Assembly (NCBI GenBank): GCA_018608045.1
Contig: JABBAI010000175.1
Coordinates: forward strand, 1 to 33,539
From: Octadecabacter sp.
Lineage (GTDB): Bacteria > Pseudomonadota > Alphaproteobacteria > Rhodobacterales > Rhodobacteraceae
Reading direction: 5' to 3'
Length of the DNA stretch: 33,539 nt
Positions 23,499 through 31,869 of the stretch are shown here, in pieces. The position numbers and the translations under genes are program-made. The number at the start of each line of letters is the position of its first letter. Position 1 is the stretch's first letter. The notes below the pieces were generated by a model. The model worked only from the letters and a program-made list of their open reading frames with translations, had not been told where the DNA came from and did not search any database.

Positions 23499-24535
23499 TG
23501 TTGCAGGTCCGTATCCTCAAATCTTTTGGCGATTTCACGCTAGACGCAGCCTTTGATGCGCCCGCAGGCATCACCGCGATCTTTGGCCCATCAGGGTCCG
23601 GCAAAACCAGTGTTATCCGCGCCGTTGCCGGGCTTTTGGCCTGCGAAACAGCAAACGTTGTTTTGTCGGGCACCTCGCTTGATCGGACAGCACCAAACAA
23701 GCGCAAGATCGGCTATGTCTTTCAGGATGCGCGCCTGTTCCCGAATATGAATGTGTTGAAAAACCTGCGCTATGGCGGCACTCACGATGAAGACGCCGTG
23801 ATCGCAGTGCTGGGTTTGTCTGATCTGTTGGATCGGTTCCCCGCGTCACTATCTGGTGGTGAAAAGCAGCGGGTGTCACTGGGCCGCGCGTTGATGTCTG
23901 CGCCTGAAATGTTGCTGCTGGACGAACCCTTGTCCGCGTTGGACGGGCCGCGCAAAGCCGAGGTCTTGCCATATCTTGAGGCACTGCGCGATCAGACCGA
24001 CATCCCGATCCTTTATGTCAGCCATGACATGAGCGAAGTCGCGCGATTGGCCCGCCACATCGTTGTGTTGGATCAAGGGAAGGTCGTTTTGGCAGGGCCG
24101 CTCGAAGATATCCTTGCTGATCCTGCGGCTGTACCGTTTCTTGGGGCGCAAGACACGGGGTCCGTTCTGACGGGACGTGTTGTGGGACATTCGGACGATG
24201 GGTTGACCAAGATCGAAACAGGGGCGGGGCCGCTTTGGGTGCCGGGTCCTGTTGGGCGTTCGGGTGGTTATTTGCGGGTGCGCATCCCCGCACAAGACGT
24301 GATCCTGTCGCGCAGCGCCCCCGTTGGGATGAGCGCGCTGAACGTGTTGTCCGTGACAATCACAGCTCTCGAACGCGGAGGGCAGGCGGGGGTGATCGTG
24401 ACCCTCAAGGCGGGGAATGATCGCCTTTTGGCGCGCATCACCAAAAGATCCTGTGACGCCCTGAACCTTGTCGAAGGCATGCAGGTTTTTGCAATTCTTA
24501 AGGCAACCGCAATCGCGCCCGACGACGTCGTTTAA
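23498..24535 (+). CDS. modC: Molybdate ABC transporter, ATP-binding protein
   Basis: A 345-residue ATPase. Walker A is GPSGSGKTS (30-38), the ABC signature LSGGEKQRVS (118-127), Walker B MLLLDEP (about 138-144), and the switch histidine is in YVSHDM (about 172). The C-terminal part (about 280-343; MSALNVLSVTITALERGGQ and following) is a molybdate-binding TOBE/Mop domain, which distinguishes ModC from other importer ATPases and allows feedback by molybdate. Its stop codon shares TTAA with that of the convergent P1-peptidase gene. Confidence 0.96.
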   Translation: MLQVRILKSFGDFTLDAAFDAPAGITAIFGPSGSGKTSVIRAVAGLLACETANVVLSGTSLDRTAPNKRKIGYVFQDARLFPNMNVLKNLRYGGTHDEDAVIAVLGLSDLLDRFPASLSGGEKQRVSLGRALMSAPEMLLLDEPLSALDGPRKAEVLPYLEALRDQTDIPILYVSHDMSEVARLARHIVVLDQGKVVLAGPLEDILADPAAVPFLGAQDTGSVLTGRVVGHSDDGLTKIETGAGPLWVPGPVGRSGGYLRVRIPAQDVILSRSAPVGMSALNVLSVTITALERGGQAGVIVTLKAGNDRLLARITKRSCDALNLVEGMQVFAILKATAIAPDDVV

Positions 24536-25536
24536 CGGTAGGTTTTGATGAGGTCACCGTCCGCGGGCGTGGCTTCATAGATCGCGCGCGCAATGGCGCG
24601 GCTGAGGCAGGTCGCGGCGGCGGCACCGATTGGCGCAAAAGCCGCGTGATCGATCGGGGGGGCATTTGACGTCGACACACCGAACACTAAATCACCATCA
24701 AGGGGGGTGTGGCTGGGCACAATGGCGCGCGCCATTCCGTCATGCGCGTTCACGGCCAAACGGTGGCACTGCGTTTTGGTCAGGGGCGCATCTGTGGCGA
24801 CAATTGCGATTGTGGTGTTCGCACCAGCCGCCGCGTGCGTGCCCATCGCTTCTTCTTTCAAGCTGGGGTCGGGGGCGGTGTATCCCCCTGTCGGATCAGG
24901 GCCCAAGCCGCCAAATTCGCCGTCCATTTCAAATGGGGCGGCCCAGAAGTGGCGATCGCCGCGGGTGGTGACGCTGCCCAACGCATTCACAACAACCAAC
25001 GCTGCGACGGTCGTTCCGTCCGGCAAGGTAACGGACGCAGACCCAAGCCCACCCTTTTGGCGCGCCGCCATCGCCCCCGTACCGGCCCCGACGCTGCCCA
25101 ATGCAAAATCAACAGACGCAGTGTCCAGCGCTGAACGACCAAGCGCAGGGTAGGGGTTTTCGCCCCATGCCTTGTCACCGCCATTGATCAGATCAAACAC
25201 AATGGCACCGGGCACGATTGGAACGGTCACAGATCCCACGCGAAATCCGCGTCCCATATCGCGCAACCCGTCCGCAACACCGCCGCAGGCATCAAGCCCA
25301 AAGGCCGATCCGCCCGACAAGACCAGCGCGTCAACCTGTTGCACCGTTTTGTCAGGCGCCAGAAGATCGGTTTCGCGGGTCCCCGGCGCCCCGCCCATGA
25401 CATGGACCGAGGCGGTAAAAGGCGCATCCCCGACCAGAACCGTGCTGCCGGATTTGAGGCGCGTGTCTTGTGCGTTGCCAACCCGCAAGCCCGCAATATC
25501 CGTGATGAGGTTTAAGGCCCCCGTTTTGTAAGCCAT
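24532..25536 (-). CDS. P1 (S58, DmpA-type) family peptidase
   Basis: A 334-residue member of the DmpA/BapA/NylC family, whose precursor cuts itself in two to expose an N-terminal nucleophile. The expected cleavage site is N240-T241 in AGANTTIAIVATDAPL, giving chains of about 240 and 94 residues. LITDIAGLRVGNAQD near the start and LVLSGGSAFGLDACGGV (71-87) are family signatures. Known members hydrolyse D-amino-acid or beta-amino-acid peptides and, in NylC, aminohexanoate oligomers. Substrate here is unknown. It is the last gene of the M20/Opp operon, nine bases after the aldehyde dehydrogenase, with AAGGA before its ATG. Confidence 0.93.
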   Translation of the reverse strand: MAYKTGALNLITDIAGLRVGNAQDTRLKSGSTVLVGDAPFTASVHVMGGAPGTRETDLLAPDKTVQQVDALVLSGGSAFGLDACGGVADGLRDMGRGFRVGSVTVPIVPGAIVFDLINGGDKAWGENPYPALGRSALDTASVDFALGSVGAGTGAMAARQKGGLGSASVTLPDGTTVAALVVVNALGSVTTRGDRHFWAAPFEMDGEFGGLGPDPTGGYTAPDPSLKEEAMGTHAAAGANTTIAIVATDAPLTKTQCHRLAVNAHDGMARAIVPSHTPLDGDLVFGVSTSNAPPIDHAAFAPIGAAAATCLSRAIARAIYEATPADGDLIKTYR

Positions 25537-25545
25537 TGTTATTCC

Positions 25546-26988
25546 TTACCCATGCCAAGCTGCGACGGTTTTTAATGTGGAAAACCCATACAATGCTTCG
25601 AACCCTTTTTCGCGTCCGTGGCCGGATTTTCCAACGCCTCCAAAGGGCAGTTCAACACCGCCACCCGCACCGTAATTATTGATAAAGACCTGCCCTGATT
25701 TCAACGCTTTGGCCAGCCGCATTTGCCTCCCTCCGTCCGCTGTCCAGATGGATGCTACCAGCCCGTAGTCGGTTCCGTTGGCGATGCGAACAGCGTCGGT
25801 TTCATCCTCGAACGGGATCAAGACCTGCACGGGCCCAAATATTTCGTCCTGCGCAAGCGGGTGATCGGGCGGCACGTTCGCAAACAATGTGGGGGCCACG
25901 TAATGCCCCATCGCATCGGTCACGATCTTGCCTTGCGCCACAATATCGAGGTCAGCCCCTTGCCGCATGAACCCTGTCACGATGTCTTTTTGGCGCGCCG
26001 AAATCAGCGGGCCGACGTTAAGATCATCAAGCGCGGGACCAACTTTGAGGTCGCGGTACGCCTGCGCCATGCGGCGCAACACCGTGTCATAGACCCCGCG
26101 TTGCACCAAAATTCGACTGGAGGCAGAGCAGGTCTGCCCCGCATTCTGGATGCCCGCGTTCACCAAAAACGGCAGCGCGCGATCAAGATCGGCATCATCA
26201 AACACAAGCTGCGGGGATTTCCCGCCGAGTTCGAGCGTGACAGGAATGACGTTTTTCGCCGCAGCCGATTGGATCAATTCGCCCGTGCGCACTGATCCGG
26301 TAAACGACATATGCGCGATGCCGGGGTGCGCTGCTAACGCCGCGCCCGCCTCATGTCCCAAACCTGTCACGACATTCAACGCGCCCGCTGGCAGACCCGC
26401 GTCTGTCGCGATTTGTGCAAAGGCAAGCGCCGTGAGGCAGGCGTCTTCAGCTGGTTTCAAAACACACGCATTGCCCATCGCCAAAGCCGCGCCAACAGAT
26501 CGCCCGATGACTTGCATCGGGTAATTCCATGGCACGATATGACCCGTGACACCGTGCGGTTCGCGCAGGGTATAAACCGTATAGCCGTTCAAATAGGGGA
26601 TGGTTTCGCCGGTGATTTTGTCCGCCGCGCCGCCATAAAATTCAAGGTAGCGCGCCAAGGCCACAGCGTCTGCGCGTGCTTGCGTCAACGGCTTGCCGAC
26701 GTCGTAGGATTCCAGATGCGCCAAGGCGTCAACATGGCCCAACACGGCCTGCCCGATGCGGGTTAAAATGCGGCCCCGTTCCAGCGCGCTCATCCCTCCC
26801 CACTCCCCGGTCAGGGCGGACTGCGCGGCGGCAACTGCACGGTCGACGTCGCCCGATGTCCCGCGCCCGATGATCGTTAAACCCGCACCTGTAGATGGGT
26901 CCACAACGGGGATCGTTTGGGCGGATGGTGTCCAGTGCCCACCAATCAAGTGGTGCGCTGGCGGAATGTTGAAGGGCGTTAGGGGCAT
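25546..26988 (-). CDS. NAD(P)-dependent aldehyde dehydrogenase
   Basis: A 480-residue soluble aldehyde dehydrogenase. The active-site residues are all visible: N154 in PWNYPMQ, E253 in TLELGGKSPQ and the nucleophile C287 in NAGQTCSASSR. GFTGSVRTG-type residues (229-236) bind the cofactor. Among subgroups it most resembles betaine-aldehyde or aminoaldehyde dehydrogenases (VLKPAEDACLTAL, FGGVGKSGHGREKGFEALYGF at the C-terminus), so an amino-aldehyde or semialdehyde is a reasonable substrate class. It lies one base after the fused transporter ATPase and before the P1 peptidase, implying it oxidises something released from the imported compound. Confidence 0.94.
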   Translation of the reverse strand: MPLTPFNIPPAHHLIGGHWTPSAQTIPVVDPSTGAGLTIIGRGTSGDVDRAVAAAQSALTGEWGGMSALERGRILTRIGQAVLGHVDALAHLESYDVGKPLTQARADAVALARYLEFYGGAADKITGETIPYLNGYTVYTLREPHGVTGHIVPWNYPMQVIGRSVGAALAMGNACVLKPAEDACLTALAFAQIATDAGLPAGALNVVTGLGHEAGAALAAHPGIAHMSFTGSVRTGELIQSAAAKNVIPVTLELGGKSPQLVFDDADLDRALPFLVNAGIQNAGQTCSASSRILVQRGVYDTVLRRMAQAYRDLKVGPALDDLNVGPLISARQKDIVTGFMRQGADLDIVAQGKIVTDAMGHYVAPTLFANVPPDHPLAQDEIFGPVQVLIPFEDETDAVRIANGTDYGLVASIWTADGGRQMRLAKALKSGQVFINNYGAGGGVELPFGGVGKSGHGREKGFEALYGFSTLKTVAAWHG

Positions 26989-26989
26989 G

Positions 26990-28567
26990 TCAGACCTTAT
27001 CCAGTTCAGGCAGACGCGGGGCAGCGGCCAGTAGGGTTTTGGTGTAGGGGTGCGTAGGCGCGGTAAAGACCTGTTCGCTGTCGCCTTGTTCGACGATTTG
27101 ACCCGCCTTCATGACCAAAACGCGGTCTGTCACGCCACGCACGACAGTTAAATCATGGCTGATAAACAGATAAGCCAGGCGGCGTTTTCGGCACAGATCA
27201 GCAATCAGATCAAGAACTTGCGCACGTACCGACACATCCAGCGCGGACACGGCTTCGTCAAAAATAATCAAATCCGGTTCTACGATCAGCGCGCGGGCAA
27301 TAGCGATGCGCTGGCGCTGGCCGCCTGAAAATTCGTGGATGTATTTGTCGGCGTCACCGGCCTGCAAACCCACCTCTCTCAGCGCGCGCGTGATGCTGGC
27401 GTCCGCGTCTGCGGGAGGCGTCGGGAGCAGGTGCCAAGGCTCACTGATCAAGCGGCGCACCTTATGGCGAGGATTGAACGAACTGTAGGGGTCCTGAAAC
27501 ACAACTTGCATGCGGCGTCGCACGGACAGGTTGGGGCGATTGTCCGTAAATACGGGCGATCCTGCGAGCGTTATTTGCCCGCGTTGCACATCTTCGAGGC
27601 CAAGTATCGCGTGGGTCAGCGTGGATTTCCCACAGCCGCTTTCCCCGACAAGGCCGACTCGTTCGCCCTGTTCAATTTGAAACGTGATCGCGTCCAATGC
27701 ACGAAACTTGGGGCGTTTTCCAAAGACAGTTGTGCGCGGCATCGGATAGTCGCGCGCGACGTCTTTGACGTTTAGCAGCGGATCACCAGCGATCTTGGGC
27801 GGCAGGTCAACGCGGTGGCGGGATGCGTCAAACAGGGCCTTTGTGTAGGGGTGCTGCATGTTGCGCAGAAGGGTCTGGGTGGCACCGGATTCAACGACGC
27901 GTCCGTTTTGCATCACGATGATCTGGTCCGCGATATTAGCGACCACCGCAAGATCGTGCGTAATGATCAAAAGCCCCATTTCAAATTCACGGACGAGATC
28001 GCGCAACAGGTCCAATATGGTTGCCTGCGTTGTGACGTCGAGCGCGGTGGTCGGTTCATCCGCAATCAACAATTTGGGGCGCAGCGCGATCGCCATCGCA
28101 ATGACCACCCGCTGACGTTGCCCGCCTGACAGCTCATGTGGATATCGATTTGGCGACATATCCAGCCCGACTTTGCGCAACATGTCGGCGGCGCGGGCAT
28201 GGGCCTGCGCCTTGGTCGTGCCTTCATGAATAAGGATCGTTTCAGCGACCTGCGCGCCGATGGTCTGCACAGGGTTCAACGCTGTCATCGGTTCTTGAAA
28301 CACCATGCCCATCACGTTCCCGCGCAGCGTGCAAAGGTGCTTTTCAGTGACGTCAAGGATGTCGGTGTCGTCCAACATGATGCGCCCCGTGGTCTTTGAT
28401 CCGGTCGGCAAAAGGCCCATCACGGACAGGGCGGTCATGGACTTCCCCGATCCGCTTTCGCCCGTGATGGCGGCGATTTCACCGGCCTGCATGGACAGAT
28501 CAACGTCGTGCAGGATTTCCGTATCCCCGATCGCCAAGGTCAGATTTTTGATGGACAGCAATGTCAT
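26990..28567 (-). CDS. Dipeptide/oligopeptide-type ABC transporter, fused double ATPase
   Basis: A 525-residue protein holding two ABC domains that are separate proteins (DppD and DppF) in Escherichia coli. The first has Walker A GESGSGKS (36-43), signature LSGGQRQR (146-153) and LLIADEPTTALD; the second has GESGCGKS (308-315), FSGGQRQR (413-420) and LIIFDEAVSALD. In the second Walker B the usual proline after DE is alanine, as is frequent in this fused group. It energises import by the two permeases encoded just before it. The start overlaps the permease stop as ATGA. Confidence 0.94.
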   Translation of the reverse strand: MTLLSIKNLTLAIGDTEILHDVDLSMQAGEIAAITGESGSGKSMTALSVMGLLPTGSKTTGRIMLDDTDILDVTEKHLCTLRGNVMGMVFQEPMTALNPVQTIGAQVAETILIHEGTTKAQAHARAADMLRKVGLDMSPNRYPHELSGGQRQRVVIAMAIALRPKLLIADEPTTALDVTTQATILDLLRDLVREFEMGLLIITHDLAVVANIADQIIVMQNGRVVESGATQTLLRNMQHPYTKALFDASRHRVDLPPKIAGDPLLNVKDVARDYPMPRTTVFGKRPKFRALDAITFQIEQGERVGLVGESGCGKSTLTHAILGLEDVQRGQITLAGSPVFTDNRPNLSVRRRMQVVFQDPYSSFNPRHKVRRLISEPWHLLPTPPADADASITRALREVGLQAGDADKYIHEFSGGQRQRIAIARALIVEPDLIIFDEAVSALDVSVRAQVLDLIADLCRKRRLAYLFISHDLTVVRGVTDRVLVMKAGQIVEQGDSEQVFTAPTHPYTKTLLAAAPRLPELDKV

Positions 28568-29379
28568 ACACGCCCCCGCCGCAGTCGAGGATCAAGCCAG
28601 TCGCGCAATCCGTCGCCCAACAAATTCAACCCCAAGACCATCAACACAATGGCCAGCCCAGGGATCAAGGCGGTGTGCGGTGCGATGGATGTCAGCGTTT
28701 GCGCATCCGCCAACATGCGCCCCCAACTGGCGGTCGGGGGCTGTGCGCCAAGGCCGATATAAGACAGCGCCGCTTCGGCGAGGATGCCGAGCGAAAACTG
28801 GATCGTGCCTTGGACGATCATCAGGTTCGTGATGTTGGGCAGGATGTGTTCGATGGAAATCCGAAAGCTCGATTTGCCAGACACCCGCGCCGCAAGGATG
28901 AAATCCCGTTCCCAGATCGGCAAGGCCGCGCCCCGTGACAGGCGTGCAAACACGGGAATGTTAAAGATGCCGATGGCGATGATCGCATTGATCGCCGACG
29001 CGCCGAAAATCGCGGTGATGAGGATTGCAATGACAAGGCTGGGGAACGCGAACACAAGGTCGTTGCCGCGCATAATGACCTCATCCAGCAACGATCCACG
29101 GCGCGCGGCGGCCAAAAGGCCAAGGGGGATACCAACGCAAATCCCGATCCCAACGGCAAGAACAGCGACGGCGATGGATGTGCGCGCGCCCATCATGATC
29201 ATCGACAAAATATCGCGGCCAAAATGGTCGGTTCCGAGCCAGTTTGCGCCGTTAGGTGGGTGAAGTTTATTTGGTATATCAAGGCTTTGGATGTCATATG
29301 GCGTGTAGAAGAATGACAGGATCGCAAGCCCCGTAAACAGCGTAGTGAGTACGCCGCCAAAGATGATATTGCGGGTCAC
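28564..29379 (-). CDS. Dipeptide/oligopeptide-type ABC transporter, permease (DppC-like)
   Basis: A 271-residue permease of the BPD_transp_1 type with a short N-terminal helix and the DppC hallmark NWLGTDHFGRDILSMIM (about residues 45-61). The ATPase-docking EAA loop is at AARVSGKSSFRISIEHILPN (about 163-182). About six helices. It starts with GTG overlapping the stop of the partner permease gene as GTGA, and ends with ATGA overlapping the ATPase gene, so the three transporter subunits are tightly coupled. Confidence 0.94.
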   Translation of the reverse strand: MTRNIIFGGVLTTLFTGLAILSFFYTPYDIQSLDIPNKLHPPNGANWLGTDHFGRDILSMIMMGARTSIAVAVLAVGIGICVGIPLGLLAAARRGSLLDEVIMRGNDLVFAFPSLVIAILITAIFGASAINAIIAIGIFNIPVFARLSRGAALPIWERDFILAARVSGKSSFRISIEHILPNITNLMIVQGTIQFSLGILAEAALSYIGLGAQPPTASWGRMLADAQTLTSIAPHTALIPGLAIVLMVLGLNLLGDGLRDWLDPRLRRGRV

Positions 29380-30320
29380 GATTTCGACCTCAACCGAGGA
29401 TCGACAGCGCCGTAAGCGATATCAACGGCGAAGTTCACAACGATGACGACGAACACCAACAACATCACCACGCTTTCCACCACAATAAGGTCGCGCCCCG
29501 AGATGGACTGGAAAATCAAACGACCAAGACCGGGCAGAAAGAACACTTGTTCAATGATGATCCCCCCCGCGAGCAGGAACGAGAATTGCAGGCCGATGAT
29601 CGTCAGGACAGGGATCAAGGCGTTGCGCACCGCGTGTCGCCAAAGGGCCTGCCTGCGCGTGAGGCCCTTGGCGCGGGCGGTGCGGATGTAATCTTCGCCC
29701 AACGTGTCGAGGAGAGAGGATCGCATCACCCGCGCCAGAATGGCGGCTTGTGGCAGGGCGAGGGCAATGGCGGGGAGCGTCAGGGATTTGATCGCGAGGG
29801 CAGGGTTGTCCCAACCGGGAAAGCCGCCCGCTGAAAACCAGCGCAGGTTGATCGCGAAGATCAACACAAGGATCATAGCGAACCAGAAATTCGGGATCGC
29901 GACGCCCAATTGGGTCGCGCCCATGATCGACATATCTGCGGGGCCACCGCGGCGTGACGCGGCAATGATGCCCGCGGGAAAGGCAATGAGAGTGGACAGG
30001 ATCAGCGCATAAACCGCGAGAGGAAGTGACACCCAGATGCGATCATTCACGAGGTCGACAACGGGCGTCTTGTAGGTCCAAGAGGTGCCGAAATCGCCCG
30101 TCAGCATGCCCGTGACCCAATTGAAATAACGCACGTGGAGGGGATCGTTCAGTCCCATTTGGTCACGCAGCGCCTCGAGGGTATCGGCGCGTGCATTAAC
30201 GCCAAGCATGAAGGAGGCGGGATCGCCGGGGATGACCTCAATCACCGCGAAAATCACGATAGAAGCCGCGATCAGGCTTAGGACAAGAGAAAGGAGGCGT
30301 TTGCCTGCGTAGCGGATCAT
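29376..30320 (-). CDS. Dipeptide/oligopeptide-type ABC transporter, permease (DppB-like)
   Basis: A 314-residue permease with the DppB layout: first helix at 9-29, the periplasmic loop ending LHVRYFNWVTGMLTGDFG (about 60-77), and the EAA loop TARAKGLTRRQALWRHAVRN (about 218-237). The C-terminal DLIVVESVVMLLVFVVIVVN is the usual last helix. A strong AAGGGAGG ribosome site precedes the ATG, which fits a need for independent initiation after the 57-base gap and stem-loop that separate it from the binding-protein gene. Confidence 0.95.
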   Translation of the reverse strand: MIRYAGKRLLSLVLSLIAASIVIFAVIEVIPGDPASFMLGVNARADTLEALRDQMGLNDPLHVRYFNWVTGMLTGDFGTSWTYKTPVVDLVNDRIWVSLPLAVYALILSTLIAFPAGIIAASRRGGPADMSIMGATQLGVAIPNFWFAMILVLIFAINLRWFSAGGFPGWDNPALAIKSLTLPAIALALPQAAILARVMRSSLLDTLGEDYIRTARAKGLTRRQALWRHAVRNALIPVLTIIGLQFSFLLAGGIIIEQVFFLPGLGRLIFQSISGRDLIVVESVVMLLVFVVIVVNFAVDIAYGAVDPRLRSKS

Positions 30321-30336
30321 GCGGCCTCCCTTAGGC

Positions 30337-30371
30337 GACCTCGGCGGGGGTCAATCACACGCGCCAAGGTC
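30337..30371 (-). promoter_or_regulatory. Stable stem-loop between binding-protein and permease genes
   Basis: CGCCAAGGTC (30362-30371) and GACCTCGGCG (30337-30346) form a 10-base-pair stem with one G-U pair in the minus-strand RNA and a 15-base loop. It lies seven bases after the binding-protein stop codon. The RNA that follows is GCCTAAGGGAGG, with no U-run, so this is probably an mRNA-stabilising or processing structure, not a terminator. Such elements commonly let a binding protein be made in excess of its permeases. Confidence 0.7.
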
Positions 30372-30377
30372 CATGTT

Positions 30378-31853
30378 TTACTCGGACCAGCTGACGCCAG
30401 TGAGGTCCACCGCGGCGGTTGGTTGATCCAACCACAACCCGTTCAGACCCGCCTTTGCCACTGTCGGCACGGCGAGCTGGAACAGATACCCGTTGACGTA
30501 ATCTTCCGAAATGATTGTCTGGGCCGCGGCCATCAGTTCGCTGCGCATCGCAGGATCGGTTGTCGCGTTCAGCTTGTCCATGACCGCCTGAAAGACGATG
30601 TTGTCGTACTGGAAATAATAGCTGGGGTTGGCATAAATCCCGAGGTCCATCGGTTCCGTGTGCGACACGATCGACATCCCGAAATCTTTGGCTTTGAACA
30701 CTTCTTCAAGCCACTGGGCCCATTCCAGATTTGTGATTTCAGCCGTGATGCCGACCTCGCGCAGCTGTGCGGCAATAATTTCACCACCACGACGCGCATA
30801 GGACGGCGGCGGCAGTTTCAGCGTGGTCGTAAAGCCGTCGGCAAAACCCGCTTCTGCCAACAATTCGCGGGCACGATCAGGATTGTGGGCGCTGTTGGCA
30901 ATCAGGTCCACGTAGTCGGGATTGTGGGGGGCAAAATGCGTGCCGATTGGCGTGCCGTATCCGAACATCGCACCATCAATGATCGCTTGGCGGTCAATGG
31001 CCAAAGATACGGCCTGACGCACCAGCACATTGTCGAACGGTGGCATTTGGTTGTTCATCGACAGGATCGTTTCGCCCTCGGTGTTGCCGACGAGGACTTG
31101 GAACCGTGGATCAGCCTCAAATTGAGGGAGGTTTTCAGGCGCGGGGAAGCCCACGAATGCATCCACATCTTCGGCCATTACGGCAGCGAACGCAGCCGTT
31201 GGATCACTGATAAAGCGGAATGTGGCAGATTCCAGCGCGGGGGCATCACCCCAATACGCATCATTGCGCACCAGTTCGAGCCGATCACCCTGAACCCAGT
31301 CGCTGAAAGCAAACGCACCCGTCCCGATGGGATTTGAGGCAATGGTTTCAATGGACTCAGGCGCGACGATAACCGCATCGCCCCATGCCATATTAAATAG
31401 GAAAGATCCGTTTGGCTGGGCCAAGGTGACCTGAACGGTCAGAGGATCAACAACCGTTACGTCTGCGATATCCGCAAACAGGCCCTTTTGCGCGTTTGTG
31501 CTGTCATCGGCGCGGGCGCGATCAAGGCTGAATTTCACATCATCCGCGTTCATGTCTGTGCCGTCATGGAACATGACACCTTCGTTCAGCATGAACGTAT
31601 AGGTCAAACCATCGTCGGAAATGTCCCAGCTTTTGGCGAGTCCGGCAACAACAGACCCGTCCGCCATAAATCGTGTCAGACCTTCGAATACGTTTGAATA
31701 TAGAACGGAATCAATAGCTTGCGCAGCGCCGCCTGTTGGGTCAAGGTTCGGTGGTTCCAACTGGATTGCGACTGTGATGTCGGTTTGTGCGGACGCCATG
31801 CTCGCGGTCAATGCAAGCATGCTCGCGGAAAGCAGTTTGGTGAAATGGGTCAT
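30378..31853 (-). CDS. Peptide-type ABC transporter, substrate-binding protein
   Basis: A 491-residue periplasmic binding protein of family 5 (SBP_bac_5, DppA/OppA-like). The signal peptide runs to about residue 22 with cleavage after SMASA; IQLEPPNLDPTGGAAQAIDS and VLYSNVFEGLTRF are the family N-terminal signatures, and KSWDISDDGLTYTFMLNEGVMFHDGT follows in that order (given in part). Family members bind peptides, nickel, glutathione, opines and other small amides, so the ligand is open. AGGGAGGG before the ATG is a very strong ribosome site. It lies 16 bases after the M20 peptidase gene and heads the transporter genes. Confidence 0.95.
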   Translation of the reverse strand: MTHFTKLLSASMLALTASMASAQTDITVAIQLEPPNLDPTGGAAQAIDSVLYSNVFEGLTRFMADGSVVAGLAKSWDISDDGLTYTFMLNEGVMFHDGTDMNADDVKFSLDRARADDSTNAQKGLFADIADVTVVDPLTVQVTLAQPNGSFLFNMAWGDAVIVAPESIETIASNPIGTGAFAFSDWVQGDRLELVRNDAYWGDAPALESATFRFISDPTAAFAAVMAEDVDAFVGFPAPENLPQFEADPRFQVLVGNTEGETILSMNNQMPPFDNVLVRQAVSLAIDRQAIIDGAMFGYGTPIGTHFAPHNPDYVDLIANSAHNPDRARELLAEAGFADGFTTTLKLPPPSYARRGGEIIAAQLREVGITAEITNLEWAQWLEEVFKAKDFGMSIVSHTEPMDLGIYANPSYYFQYDNIVFQAVMDKLNATTDPAMRSELMAAAQTIISEDYVNGYLFQLAVPTVAKAGLNGLWLDQPTAAVDLTGVSWSE

Positions 31854-31869
31854 ATTGATCCCTCCCTGT

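Noticed and set aside
30423-31337. A 304-codon open frame on the plus strand opposite the binding-protein gene
   Set aside because: It is antisense to a well-supported family 5 binding protein; the His/Arg/Gln-rich translation shows no family features.
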